From Phoenix dactylifera (Eukaryota > Streptophyta > Magnoliopsida > Arecales > Arecaceae), in assembly GCF_009389715.1 (NCBI RefSeq), contig NC_052395.1, forward strand, positions 1,922,001 through 1,986,000: a stretch of 64,000 nt of DNA. Reading direction: 5' to 3'. Every line of letters begins with the position of its first letter. Position 1 is the stretch's first letter. Made by a program: the position numbers and the translations under genes. The notes below the pieces were generated by a model that saw nothing but the letters and a program-made list of their open reading frames with translations, had not been told where the DNA came from and did not search any database. Of the stretch, positions 11,147 to 21,204 are shown piece after piece.

Positions 11147-13095
11147 ATGTTTCAGGCCAGGATCGTGGTATGGGCCACCTGCATTGCAGTGATCTCGGCT
11201 GCCGCGGCGGCGATCGAGGGCGTCGGCGTAAACTGGGGGACCCTGATGTCACACCCCATGGACCCGGCCATGGTGGTTCGGATGCTCAAGGCTAACGGGA
11301 TCAACAAGGTGAAGCTGTTCGATGCCGACCCTTGGACCGTGAATGCCTTGGCCGGGACCAGGATCGAGGTCATGCTCGCCATTCCGAATGACCACTTGGG
11401 TGATATGAGCAGTAACTACGAGAACGCCAAGGACTGGGTCAAGCAGAATGTTGTCAAGCACGATCGCAAGGATGGTGTCAATATTAAGTATGATTTCGAC
11501 TCCTCATTCTATCCAAACTGTCATTTTGATTTAGTTCTTTGTCCAAACATAATGATTCAATTCCTTTGAAGCTCATCTCTTTTAGGCATGCCATGGTTTT
11601 TATTATTATTATGTAAGACATCAGCAAAATCCTTTGAAGCTTATTCCTTTGAACCATGTTAAATGAGCCTTTTGATCTGAATTGAGCTTTAAGCGGTTGA
11701 TCTAGTTTTCTCAGTAATATTACTATGTCTTTCAGCAAATAATTTTCCAAAATTTAACCAACCGTTGGAAGTTTGAACAGTATGATTCCAAAGTTATTCC
11801 AGTCGATCATTTTGGCCAGGTATGTAGCCGTCGGCAACGAGCCCTTCCTCAGGAGTTACAAAGGCTCCTTCGCGAGCACCGCCTTCCCGGCACTCAAGAA
11901 CATCCAGAGAGCCCTCGACGAGGCCGGCGTCGGCGACCGGATCAAGGCAACCATCCCCCAAAATGCCGATATCTACTCCTCCCCTGTCAATGACTCCGTG
12001 CCCTCCGCCGGGAACTTCCGCAGGGACATCCGCGCCCTCATGACCAAAATCGTCCGTTACCTCGACTCCAAGGGCTCCCCCTTCGTCGTCAACATCTACC
12101 CCTACCTCAGCCTCTACCAGGACCCCAACTTCCCCGTCGACTTCGCCTTCTTCGACGGCAAGAGCCAACCGGTCGTCGACGAGGGGCTCCGTTACACCAA
12201 CGTGTTCGACGCCAACTACGACACCCTCGTCTGGTCCCTGAGGAAGGCCGGCGTGCCCAACATGAAGATACTTGTCGGGGAGATCGGCTGGCCGACCGAC
12301 GGCGACAAGAATGCGAACACGAAGCACGCCAAGAGGTTCTACGATGGATTATTGAAGAAGGTGGCGAAAGAAGTCGGCACGCCGCTGAGGCCAGGAAAGA
12401 TGGAGGTCTACCTCTTCGGGTTGATCGACGAGGACATGAAGAGCGTCGAGCCGGGGAACTTCGAGCGGCACTGGGGAATATTCAGCTACGACGGGAGGCC
12501 CAAGTTCCCGACGGACTTCACCGGGAAGGGGAAAGACAGGTATCTGGTCGGAGCCACCGGAGTGCGGTATCTGCCAAAACGATGGTGCGCGCTGGATGAG
12601 ACGGCGGCGAAGAAGAAGTTAAAGATGATACCGTCGAGCGTGAACTATGCGTGCTCGACCGGCGACTGCACGCCGTTGGGTTACGGCTCGTCATGCCAAG
12701 GGCTGAGCCTGTCGGGGAACATATCGTATGCGTTCAATGCATACTTCCAGACGATGGACCAGGACGTGAGGGCTTGTGATTTCGAAGGGCTGGGGAAGGT
12801 CGCGACGACGAATCTGTCTCAGGGCACCTGTCTGTTCCCCGTACAGATCGTGAGTGCTGGAGAGAGGGCGGCGGCTATGGTGGCGGCGGCGGCGGCGGCG
12901 GCTGTGGCTGCTGCTGCTGCAATGGTGTACCATGGGATCCGAGAGAAAGAGAGAGAAAGAGAGAGAAAGGCTTACGTTGACAGCGGCCTGGCCGCTACCG
13001 GTGCCGGCGTCCCACGCCCGCTTGTGATGGGCGGTGAGCGAGGCGAGCTTCGAGAACCACTCTCTCGGATATTTGGGCCTAGCCTGCGCGTATAA
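11147..13095 (+). CDS. Glucan endo-1,3-beta-glucosidase (GH17 + X8/CBM43), two exons, with a replaced C-terminal tail
   Basis: Exon 1 is 11147-11487 and exon 2 is 11820-13095, joined in phase ([10 protein letters not shown] spans the junction), for 538 codons. Residues 1-22 look like a secretion signal. The GH17 barrel runs from VGVNWGT (about residue 26) to about 360; the likely acid/base Glu is in AVGNEPF (about 121) and the nucleophile in [11 protein letters not shown] (about 268). The X8 carbohydrate-binding domain ([46 protein letters not shown]) covers about 369-457. The family hydrolyses or binds callose at the cell wall or plasma membrane, often through a GPI anchor. After VSAGER comes an alanine-rich stretch that could be the old anchor signal. 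From about residue 482 (MVYHGIRE) the frame runs into duplicated DNA: (GA)n, then methyltransferase exon 1 read antisense. The native stop is therefore gone. Confidence 0.9.
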
Positions 13096-14624
13096 TTCCG
13101 CCTGCTTCTCGTAAAGCCCTGCCATTGTTCCGCTCTCTCGCTCTCGCCTCTCGCCTCGATTTATCCTTCCTCGCTGCCGTTCCCAAACAGCTTAGCATGA
13201 TCTTTAGGGGAGCGTGGAAGAACACGACTCCGCGAGGAAGGCTAATTGAGATAATCGCAGCCGCTCGTTTTTTGTAATGATGCATTCAGATATGAGATCT
13301 ATAGAAACGACCGGCTGTAATTAGTGGCGTGCACGGCCACGCCTTTGCACATAGTATAGGGTAAAATTCCTTGATCAATATGGGCTCTCCCACGATTTGG
13401 AGAGAAAAGTCAACCAATACCTAACGTTGGTTGAACAAGTAATTGGATTAGAGGCTAGAAATGACTACAGCGTTGAAAATTCCTACGATGTCCATGTAAT
13501 GCTGCAAATTTTTTTAAAGAAAAATCACTACTTTTCCTCCTCAGATAAATTCACTAAGAAAATTAACTTCGATAAAATAACACGAGCCACAAGCCGGCTC
13601 CATCAACGCAATAGAGTGCTGCACGTCCGCCGTAAGCTAGCAGGCATGCTGCAATGGCAAGATAGGTCCGCCGCAGCAGCAGCACCCCTACCACCCCATC
13701 AGGACATCCACCCAAAGCCCACTCCAAGGGTCCTGAAATATCAAGGAGCATTGCAAATAGAAATAGGCAAGATGCGCATTCCGTACGAACAGGTCGTGGG
13801 TCTACACTAGCACGGTGGGACTTTCGGCATGCCTGAGACTTATATCCTGGTCCATGAGTGATTTCCAATCTGGTTGTTAAGGTCGCGCGTCTCGTGCGGG
13901 AGGGCTGAGACGAGTTGTTAAAGTTGGCACAACCTCCATGGCACTTCATGCCATGAATTTCAAAGAAAAGAAAAGAAAATAGGCTACAAACAGGCCAAAC
14001 TCGTTCTCTATTTAAACCTCTGTTTCTCCTTACTGATTTCTCCTATATTCTCTTGCCTTTTGTGTCAGCAGCAGCCTGACGCTTGATTCATGTAGGCTCT
14101 ATTCTACCATTCAGGTAGCGGAAAGCTTTTGAATATTAAATCAATTTATGGCAGCTGAGGGGGTTTGAATGACTTGAGCAGAGGAAATAGAATGCAACAT
14201 GGAGGAGGAAAGTTGGCCGCCTTTCTTCAACGGCAAACTTTGAATTGGCCTGTAAAATCCTTTTTTTTTTTAATTTTGCTGCTGCACTTGCAACCTGCTT
14301 GCTATTATATGATGACAGCAAATACATCATAATGAGTAAAAGAGGCAGCAAACTACTCTATCTTGATGTTGGACTCCATACGGATACTACACTATTACTA
14401 TATCGGTACGGTACAGTACGGAGCCAATTCAGCATATCAAATACCGGTACATCCTCTATGCCATATACCAATACCGAACCAATATGGTACAGCATGCTTC
14501 GTACCGGTTCGATATGATACGGTGAACCTTGAGAAGTGAAACAGTCCTGGCCAGTTTTTACAGATTGGCTGTTAATTGGATCTCATCGTAATAATAGAAT
14601 TTCTTGTCCCAGCACTCAAGGGCG
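12922..14624. repeat. Segmental duplication, copy A
   Basis: Direct copy of 17828-19246. Shared content in order is: the GTACCATGGGATCCGAGAG junction, (GA)n, methyltransferase exon 1 (minus), its upstream region with GTGGCGTGCACGGCCACGCC, a stretch with GGTCGCGCGTCTCGTGCGGG, a GGTACGGTAC-type block near 14399-14525, and GGCTGTTAATTGGATCTCAT. Copy A has about 90 bp (near 13390-13475) and about 240 bp (near 13613-13858) not found in copy B. Its left edge lies inside the 3' end of the glucanase reading frame. Its right edge lies next to another orphan methyltransferase exon. Confidence 0.88.
12976..13125 (-). pseudogene. Orphan methyltransferase first exon in duplication copy A
   Basis: A 150-bp exon on the minus strand, nearly identical to exon 1 of the intact gene at 18022-17873 ([10 protein letters not shown]..., [14 protein letters not shown]). 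The start codon and the GT donor at 12975-12974 are intact. No exon 2 follows: the DNA beyond the donor is the glucanase coding region on the other strand. It cannot make a methyltransferase, but if transcribed it would be antisense to the glucanase 3' end. Confidence 0.88.
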
Positions 14625-14633
14625 GCCCAATAC

Positions 14634-14783
14634 ACTGACGGCGGCCTGTCCATTTCCGGTGCCGGCGTCCCACGCCAGCTCGTGACGGGCGGTCAGCGAT
14701 GCGAGCTTAGCGAACCACTCCTTTGGGTATTGGGGCCGCGCCGCCGCATATGTCGCCGCCTGCTTCTCGAACAGTCCGGCCAT
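14634..14783 (-). pseudogene. Orphan first exon of a diverged methyltransferase paralog
   Basis: A 150-bp open exon with the same 50-codon length as exon 1 of the intact gene but clearly diverged (MAGLFEKQAATYAAARPQ..., AWDAGTGNGQAAVS). SAM motif I (DAGTGNGQ) is kept. A possible GT donor follows at 14633. Duplication copy A begins about 10 bp beyond, and no exon 2 is found there. A 29-base C run (poly-G on the coding strand) lies 4 bp upstream of the ATG. Confidence 0.82.
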
Positions 14784-14786
14784 CCC

Positions 14787-14787
<1 letters not shown>

Positions 14788-14818
<31 letters not shown>

Positions 14819-14831
14819 TCTCTCTCTCTCT
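14788..14831. repeat. C29 homopolymer followed by (TC)n
   Basis: Positions 14788-14816 are an unbroken run of 29 C, followed by (TC)n to about 14831. On the minus strand this is (GA)n, then G29, then CGGG and the ATG of the orphan methyltransferase exon. The exact run length is prone to sequencing error. Confidence 0.9.
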
Positions 14832-15125
14832 GTTTCGTGAGAGCCTCTAACTAGATTTTCAGCGACAAAAAATTGCCACCGTACCAGGATTCTCTTTACC
14901 CATCTCTAATGCGGGACAGTTGGTATATCAGACGGCTGGGATGCTCTTCTTGGATTGGAGGCAAACATTACATAAAAAAAGGAAATTCATATCAGACGGC
15001 TGGAATGCTCTTTCTTGTTCATCACTTGTCTCCGTATTCTCCTCAATACGAGAGAGAGAGAGAGAAGAGGTGTATGGAAACCAGAGAGGTAACACTTTGG
15101 CGTTGGTTGCCAAGCCAGTGGGACG

Positions 15126-15302
15126 AAGCGGCGAGTGTGCTACTTCTACGAGCTGGAGGTGGGGAACTACTACTATGGGCAGGGTTACCCGGTGAAGCCC
15201 CACCGAATCCGGATGACCCACGCCCTCCTCTCCCACAGTGGCCTCCTCAATCGCATGCAGGTCATCCACCCCGTCCCCGCCCGCGACTGCGACCTCGTTT
15301 AG
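15126..15302 (+). pseudogene. Histone deacetylase (RPD3/HDA1-like class I) N-terminal exon fragment
   Basis: Open plus-strand stretch reading [20 protein letters not shown], then [21 protein letters not shown] and PARDCDLV before a stop. This is the conserved N-terminal block of plant class I histone deacetylases (family form [30 protein letters not shown]). The match ends near 15296 at a possible GTTTAG donor. No later deacetylase exon (for example CRFHADDY) was found in the next 1.6 kb, and no clear start codon precedes it in frame. It is most likely a captured or left-over exon fragment in the methyltransferase cluster. Confidence 0.85.
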
Positions 15303-16962
15303 TATATACCATCCTTTGCTGTCTGAAGAATCATATTTTTATTATTTAATAAATTATTTGTACCATCCTTCTGGAATAGAGTATGAATAATTTTTTTCTT
15401 CTTTTACTTTCCCTGACACCTAATATCCTATAGATCTATGCCATGTTTCAGCTTATGATTAGCATAATTAGGTGATTAAATTTTTGCATCAAATCTTTGA
15501 ATCTAGATCAGAATGCTAGACTTAAAAAATTTCCAATATTTCTGGTGTTGTAAAGGGCGTGTGTTTCTTTGTACATATGGGATAAACAAATATTTCTTGT
15601 TACTTTCCGCTTTCTATTTTTCAATAACATGCAAGTCTTGTTAAATTAAGCAATCCGCATTTCAACCATTTTGGTAGGGCCGTGGGAGCATCTTCAAAAT
15701 TTTAAAAAATAAAAAATGCTATTAAGAACTGAAAACGCTATTAGAACTAGTGGTATTTGTGGGCCGGAAATGACAGTTTCAGTCAATAAGCCATCGGGAG
15801 GATAGAAAATGGCCAGGATATTTTGCCATGTGAGTAAAAATAATCAAGGTTAAACTGAGATATCGTTATTATTAACCAAGACAATATGTTTCCTTAAATC
15901 GGCCGATGTATTAAACACCTCTTAAAAACACTAAGCAGAGATAATTCAACCTAAACAGTGTCCAGCCCCATCACCTGTTTAACATTTGTACGAATCCCTC
16001 CTAAACAAGCTTCAACTCCCTCACAGGACGAGTCTCGTTCCATGTCGAGACTCACGGGATCTCCCTCAGAACACAATCCAATGCTCTGTAATGGGACACC
16101 CAAAATCTGATTTACTGATTTAAAAAGGTCCTACTAGTTGGCGAGCTGGATTTGCTATTGGCTTTGGCATTGAGGGTTCTGATTTGATGGTCGAGTCCTG
16201 GAAATAGGAAGCAAGGATTATCTTCAAAAATGGTATCAGAGAAGAGATTTTTCTTCTGAACCTTTAAAGCTGATGAAGGCAGACTCACAATCCTCCTCTG
16301 TTAGAGTTATAATGTAATTTACTCCTCAATTACCAAAACAAATGAGACCTTATCATCATTCCAAAGGGGAAAAAAAAAAGGTTTAAGCAATGGTGAAATA
16401 GGACGTGTATTTTTAAGTTTCAAAATTTGCACTCCATTAATCTCACCATAGAAATGCAAACTTGAGCTGCATTTTTTTGCTTTCCGTAGCTATCTTTTGT
16501 TTTTTTTTTTTTTGCTAAAAAACCATCTTTTATTTTCATTGTATGATCAGAGAGGCTAATGAGCCGCGGAATGAAAGACTTCATATATGGTCAGTCACTT
16601 CTGAAATATACTATAAATTTAAAAGAATAAAAATTGTCTAAAGCACTCCATAACTCATTGTTTTTTAATTTTATTAGATACATCCATGTAAAAAAAAAAA
16701 AAAAAAAAAGCAGCTCATTTTCCGTGCCATCTCAATGGATCACCAATGGCTTATAATCAAAACAAAAGTGACGTACAGCTTTACTCGACAAGGCATGCAT
16801 GCCCCCCGATTTATTCCAAATTCAGTCTAGTGACGATGGAGCCAGGACCAGTCTTTTGTGGACCAAAATGGAGCAGAAATCGTATACAAATCCCGACTTT
16901 ATTCTCACACGGATGGAACCCAAAAAAAAAAAAGAAAAGCTTCTAGGGTCAGTCTCACAGCG
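15303..16962. other. Intergenic, AT-rich, with possible element scraps
   Basis: No gene was recognised. Contents are A/T runs (16500-16514, 16690-16709), a weak methyltransferase exon 2 relic at 16040-16096, a TGGTATCAGAGAAG primer-site-like motif near 16230, and TGTTAGAGTTATAATG near 16299 that resembles a Copia LTR start. The last two could be scraps of an old LTR element but are too short to call. Confidence 0.45.
16040..16096 (-). pseudogene. Short relic resembling methyltransferase exon 2
   Basis: About 57 bp align without gaps to 17161-17217 in exon 2 of the intact gene (CCATGTCGA ... AATGGGA), with roughly 40 of 57 positions matching by eye. This is the segment coding for the [20 protein letters not shown] region. 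Flanking sequence does not align clearly. It may be the remains of another decayed cluster member, or chance. Confidence 0.4.
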
Positions 16963-18022
16963 CTAGCCTTCCAATTTTGGCGTGCCGGCAAGCATGAAAG
17001 CCTTGTAAGTTATCTTCCTAATATCAGATCCACCCCAAGCAGTCCGGAGCTCCTTCACCACCTCTTCAGTCAGCAAATCCACTCCACGCTCCTTCGCAGT
17101 GGCTACCGCAGACCCCGTCCTCAGCGATTCCACGAAACCATCAAATGATACCTCCAGATCCATGTCGAAACTCGCAGGACTGCCTTCGGTCCCCAGTCCG
17201 ATGCTTTCAAATGGGAACGGAAGGCTCCGGTACCGTTCAAAGGCGTAGCCAGGTCTCTCATCCATGTAAGGAAGGGTGGAGACGTAGAAGCGCTTCATTA
17301 CGTCCTCCAAAGGATGGATGTCGTAGTTGTAGCCCCAGACAGCAATCACTCCCCCAGGCTTCCTCAAAACACGGTTCACGATGGCATAGAAGCTCGGGAG
17401 ATCGAACCAGTGCACGGCCGTGGCCACCGTCACCAGGTCTACCGAGCCTTCGCCTCCGAGCATGGATACGAAATCTTGCTCCGAGGTGGACAGAGGCGTG
17501 TGAATGTATTGAACCTTCGGATGCGGGATGGCATGCTTGATCTGGGCCTCACTAACGTCCGTGGCTATCACCTTCTCATAATGTTCTGCAACCTAGTGGT
17601 GGAATCAACGTATATAGCATGCCAAAAACCGATAAGACTGAAACCAAAGTTATGGATCAAAAACAATGGAAATATGAAATTAAAAACAAAATTTAAGCCC
17701 ACTGAAGGCTTAGTTTATTAAAATAGAACTCGGGTTATGAAGTCACGCAAATACACAAACAACTGGCGTGCGGCCTAATGTTATGAAGAAGAAGTTAGTA
17801 ATTGAGGCAGAGAACGGTCGCAACATGGTACGTACCATGGGATCCGAGAGAGAGAGAGAGAGAGAGGCTTACGTTGACGGCGGCCTGGCCGCTACCGGTG
17901 CCGGCGTCCCACGCCCGCTTGTGATGGGCGGTGAGCGAGGCGAGCTTCGAGAACCACTCTCTCGGATATTTGGGCCGAGCCTGCGCGTATATTTCCGCCT
18001 GCTTCTCGTAAAGCCCTGCCAT
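16963..18022 (-). CDS. SAM-dependent methyltransferase (DDB_G0268948-like, Methyltransf_11 class), two exons
   Basis: Exon 1 is 18022-17873 (50 codons, phase 0) and exon 2 is 17592-16963, separated by a 280-bp GT/AG intron. The protein is 259 residues. Class I methyltransferase signatures: motif [13 protein letters not shown] (about 38-49), post-[12 protein letters not shown], motif [16 protein letters not shown] and motif [16 protein letters not shown]. The HWFDLPSFY and [11 protein letters not shown] segments resemble the plant methyltransferase family often annotated as DDB_G0268948-like or embryo-abundant-like. The substrate is unknown. This is the only complete member of the local cluster. 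A direct duplicate of exon 1 and its upstream DNA lies at 12.9-14.6 kb. A (GA)n tract sits just inside the intron donor. Confidence 0.9.
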
Positions 18023-19246
18023 GGTTCCGCTCTCTCGCTCTCGCCTCTCGCCTCGATTTATCCTTCCTCGCTGCCGTTCCCAAACAGCTTTAGCATGATT
18101 TTAGGGGAGCGTGGAAGAACGCGACTCCACGAGGAAGACTAATTGAGATAATCGCAGCCGCTCGTTTTTTGTATTGATGCATTGAGATACGAGATCTGTA
18201 GAAACGACCGGCTGTAATTAGTGGCGTGCACGGCCACGCCTTTGCACATAGTATAGGGTAAAATTCCTTGATCAATATGGGCTCATGTAATGATGCAAAT
18301 TTTTTTAAAAAAATTCCTACGATGTCCATGTAATGATGCAAATTTTTTTCTAAAAAAATCACTGCTTTTCATCCTCAGATAAATTCACTAAGAAAATTAA
18401 CTTCGATAAAATAACACGAGCCACAGGCCGGCTTCGTCGAGGCAATGGAGATTTCCAATCTGGTTGTTAAGGTCGCGCGTCTCGTGCGGGAGGGCTGTGA
18501 CGACTTGTTAAAGTTCGCACAACCTCCATGCCACTTCTTGCCATAAATTTCAAAGAAAAGAAAAGAAAATAGGCTACAAACAGGCCAAACTCGTTCTCTA
18601 TTTAAACCTCTGTTTCCCCTTACTGATTTCTTCTATATTCTCTTGCCTTTTTTGTCAGCAGCAGCCTGTCGCTTGATTCATGTAGGCTCTATTCTACCAT
18701 TCAGGTAGCGGAAAGCTTTTTAATATTAAATCAATTTATGGCAGCTGAGGAGGTTTGAATGACTTGAGCAGAGGAAAGAGAATGCAGCATGGAGGAGGAA
18801 AGTTGGCTTCCCTTCTTCAACGGCAAACTTTGAATTGGCCAGTAAAATCTTTTTTTTAAATTTTGCTGTTGCACTTGCAACCTGCTTGCTATTATATGAT
18901 GACAGCAAATACATCACCATGAGTAAAAGAGGTAGCAAGATACTCTATCTCAATAATGGACTCCATATGGATACTACACTATTACTGTATCGGTATAGTA
19001 CAATACGGAGTCGATTTGGTATATACTGAATTCCTGTACATCTTTTGTATCATATATCAATACCGCCCCAATATGGTATACTATACTTCGTATCAGTTCG
19101 GTATGGTACGGTGAATCTTGAGAAGTGAAATAGTCCTAGTCATTCAAAACTTGTTATCGTTACCATTCGTTGCTTTAAGAAGGTAACAGATGGGCTGTTA
19201 ATTGGATCTCATCGTAATAATAGAATTCCTTGTCACAACACTCTAA
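17828..19246. repeat. Segmental duplication, copy B (with the intact methyltransferase exon 1)
   Basis: Partner of 12922-14624 in direct orientation. It starts just inside the methyltransferase intron, covers exon 1 and about 1.2 kb of upstream DNA, and ends near CTTGTCACAACACTC. It also carries the GGTACGGTAC-like block (about 18985-19113). The linkage to exon 2 suggests B is the parental copy. Confidence 0.88.
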
Positions 19247-19379
19247 ATCAAGTGATCATTATTATCTGAAATAAAGTTAATAATATATTTATTTAACACA
19301 TAAATATTAATTTATTTTATATTTAATAAAAATAGAAAAATATAGTTGCTAAAGGGAAAAGTGTATATGTGCAAGAGAA
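19247..19379. other. Short AT-rich spacer before the hAT element
   Basis: AT-rich DNA with no gene signal. It ends at the hAT target site GATATAAC (19380-19387). Confidence 0.5.
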
Positions 19380-19387
19380 GATATAAC

Positions 19388-19590
19388 TAGGGCTGCAAAT
19401 GGGTCGGGTCGGGTTCTGAGTGACACCGATCCGACCCGATTTTTTGTTCAGGTCCTAATTTTGGACCCAGACCCGACCCGGTTGAAATTCGGGTTGGGTT
19501 GGATCAGGTCGATGCCGACCCCGATGGGTCATTTGGGTCGGGTCGGATCCGGGTCCGGGTCCGGGTTCGGGTCCGGTCCATGAGATGAAC
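19388..19590 (+). repeat. hAT left terminus and subterminal GGGTCGG-rich region
   Basis: TAGGGCTGCAAATGG followed by about 190 bp of repeated GGGTCGGGTC, GACCCGACCC and GGGTCCGGGT words. It mirrors the right terminus at 60690-60872. Such words near both ends are typical of transposase-binding subterminal regions in hAT elements. Confidence 0.85.
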
Positions 19591-20016
19591 AAGTTTTAAC
19601 CCCAGAGTAAGCAAAGTTAAACAGACTACGGATCTGTTGAGAACAATCGTATGTTGATATTTTTAATAGTTCAGCTCCATGAATAATGAAGACTGACAAA
19701 TGCTATTCTTATTTATTATCAAAAACTCTTAATCACACAATGGAAGAATGGTTTTCTACATGCCGAACCTATTCACACATGCAACCAAAATGGAGCAGCA
19801 GAAGAAAGCAAACATTAGATGGGGGTGGCATGAGGGCACACTCAAAATGACATCAGAAGCAACAATCATTTGGTGATAAATGAAAAAATAGCATGCAAGA
19901 GTAACAAAAATCCAAGGCACGCTCAAACAAACATCAGAAGCAACTCCTCAGTGTTCATTTACAAATGATTTTGGCGATAAATGATTTACAAATTTCTTCA
20001 GTAGGATTTACAAATT

Positions 20017-20760
20017 TCATTTGCCCAGGAGTCTTACTCTCAGCTCCTCTGCCACTGCATCAATGAACTCCTCAGTGTTCAACCACTGGTCTCGAGTCAC
20101 CCTGCAAGAGACGAAAAGGCTCGCATAAAATCATCTATTGTTTGATGGTTTATAACAGACGGAAGCTACCATTTTAGAAACAATAATAGTGACATGAGAG
20201 TCAGATGGTACTTTGGTCCATGATTGAGGAGAGCAAGATCCTTGGTCATCTTTCCAGACTCCACAGTTCCAATGCAAGCAGCTTCCATTTTCTCGGTAAA
20301 ATCAAGTAGTCTAGCATTGTCATCTAGCTTTGCTATGTTGAAAAACAAACATTTTGGGATTCAGAATTTTCATCTAATGATGTAGGGGCTGAAACCTAGG
20401 CGACCACAGTGCTAATGAAGTAGAACACGGTTATTTAATTGGGTGACTGCTAAAATTATGGATATACAGATCGAGTTTCTCTAGAGCAGACAAAAGAAAC
20501 ATAAAGACCTTACAAATTCTTGAAATACAAATTGTGAAAATAAATAAACAAATTCTTGAAATACATATTAGGAAAAACAAATAAAAAGAAATATTTCCAG
20601 TTAGTGCTTGTAGTTAGAACCACTACAATAATCCAAAAGAAAGCCAAAGATACCTGTGTGCAAGCCCTCGTGACCAGGCAAAGATTGAAGCAATGCTATT
20701 TGTACTGGTTTCACCTCCTTTTTGGCGAACCCTGTAATGACGGGTTACTTTGCCAGGTGC
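20017..20760 (-). pseudogene. NADP-dependent isocitrate dehydrogenase, 3' exons carried inside the hAT element
   Basis: Three minus-strand exon pieces with introns between them. About 20760-20654 reads VTRHYR...[20 protein letters not shown], about 20336-20212 reads AKLDDNARLLDFTEKMEAAC then GTVESGKMTKDLALLNHGPK, and 20101-20017 reads VTRDQWLNTEEFIDAVAEEL then RVRLLGK and stop. These are the C-terminal exons of plant NADP-ICDH in the right order. Splice sites around the last intron are kept (AA/GTACC and GCAG/GG), whereas the acceptor before AKLDD looks off phase. The first piece is degraded at its upstream edge, and the catalytic N-terminal part is absent. Retained introns mean DNA-level capture, not retroposition. 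It starts about 630 bp inside the left hAT terminus. Confidence 0.88.
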
Positions 20761-21204
20761 AATGCTATCTTGCCAATTCATATTCTAAAACTACGAGGCA
20801 TGCTATTCCTACCATGAATGGATTCTAATAAAACCAATGTTTAATACAGAAATATAAAGACAAATAATTTCCACAGACAAGAAACCAGATTTGCTTTAGA
20901 ATATGAATACCAAATTCCAACATACCAGTACTGATGTCATCAGACCAAGGGATCCAAAAACTAGAAATACAAGGGGGGGAAATCTGGTGACTGAGACAAT
21001 GTGTTAGTGGTGCCAATGTGTCATCAATCATCCCGGTAAAATGAAAAAAACTAGGGTTCATTAAAAACTAGACCTGCATGAAGAATAGCTAAGGAGAGTG
21101 CTAAAAAAGAAACAATATTTAAAAGAGCTGACAACAAGCTGACATAGTACAAAAAGGGAAAGCAGAAGATATTCATGTAGAAGGATGAAGCTCAAAAGTT
21201 GAAC
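20761..21204. other. hAT internal DNA, non-coding
   Basis: AT-rich DNA between the IDH exons and the SIRE insertion. It may include decayed upstream introns of the captured gene. No further IDH exon was recognised. Confidence 0.45.

Noticed and set aside
11794-12327. 177-codon minus-strand frame
   Set aside because: Antisense shadow of the GC-rich glucanase exon 2.
13563-13949. 128-codon minus-strand frame within duplication copy A
   Set aside because: Most of it is absent from copy B and has no recognisable domain. Possibly an insertion, but not supported as a gene.
16229-16330. TGGTATCAGAGAAG and TGTTAGAGTTATAATG as a Copia primer site and LTR start
   Set aside because: The order and spacing do not fit an LTR followed by a primer site, and no partner LTR was found.
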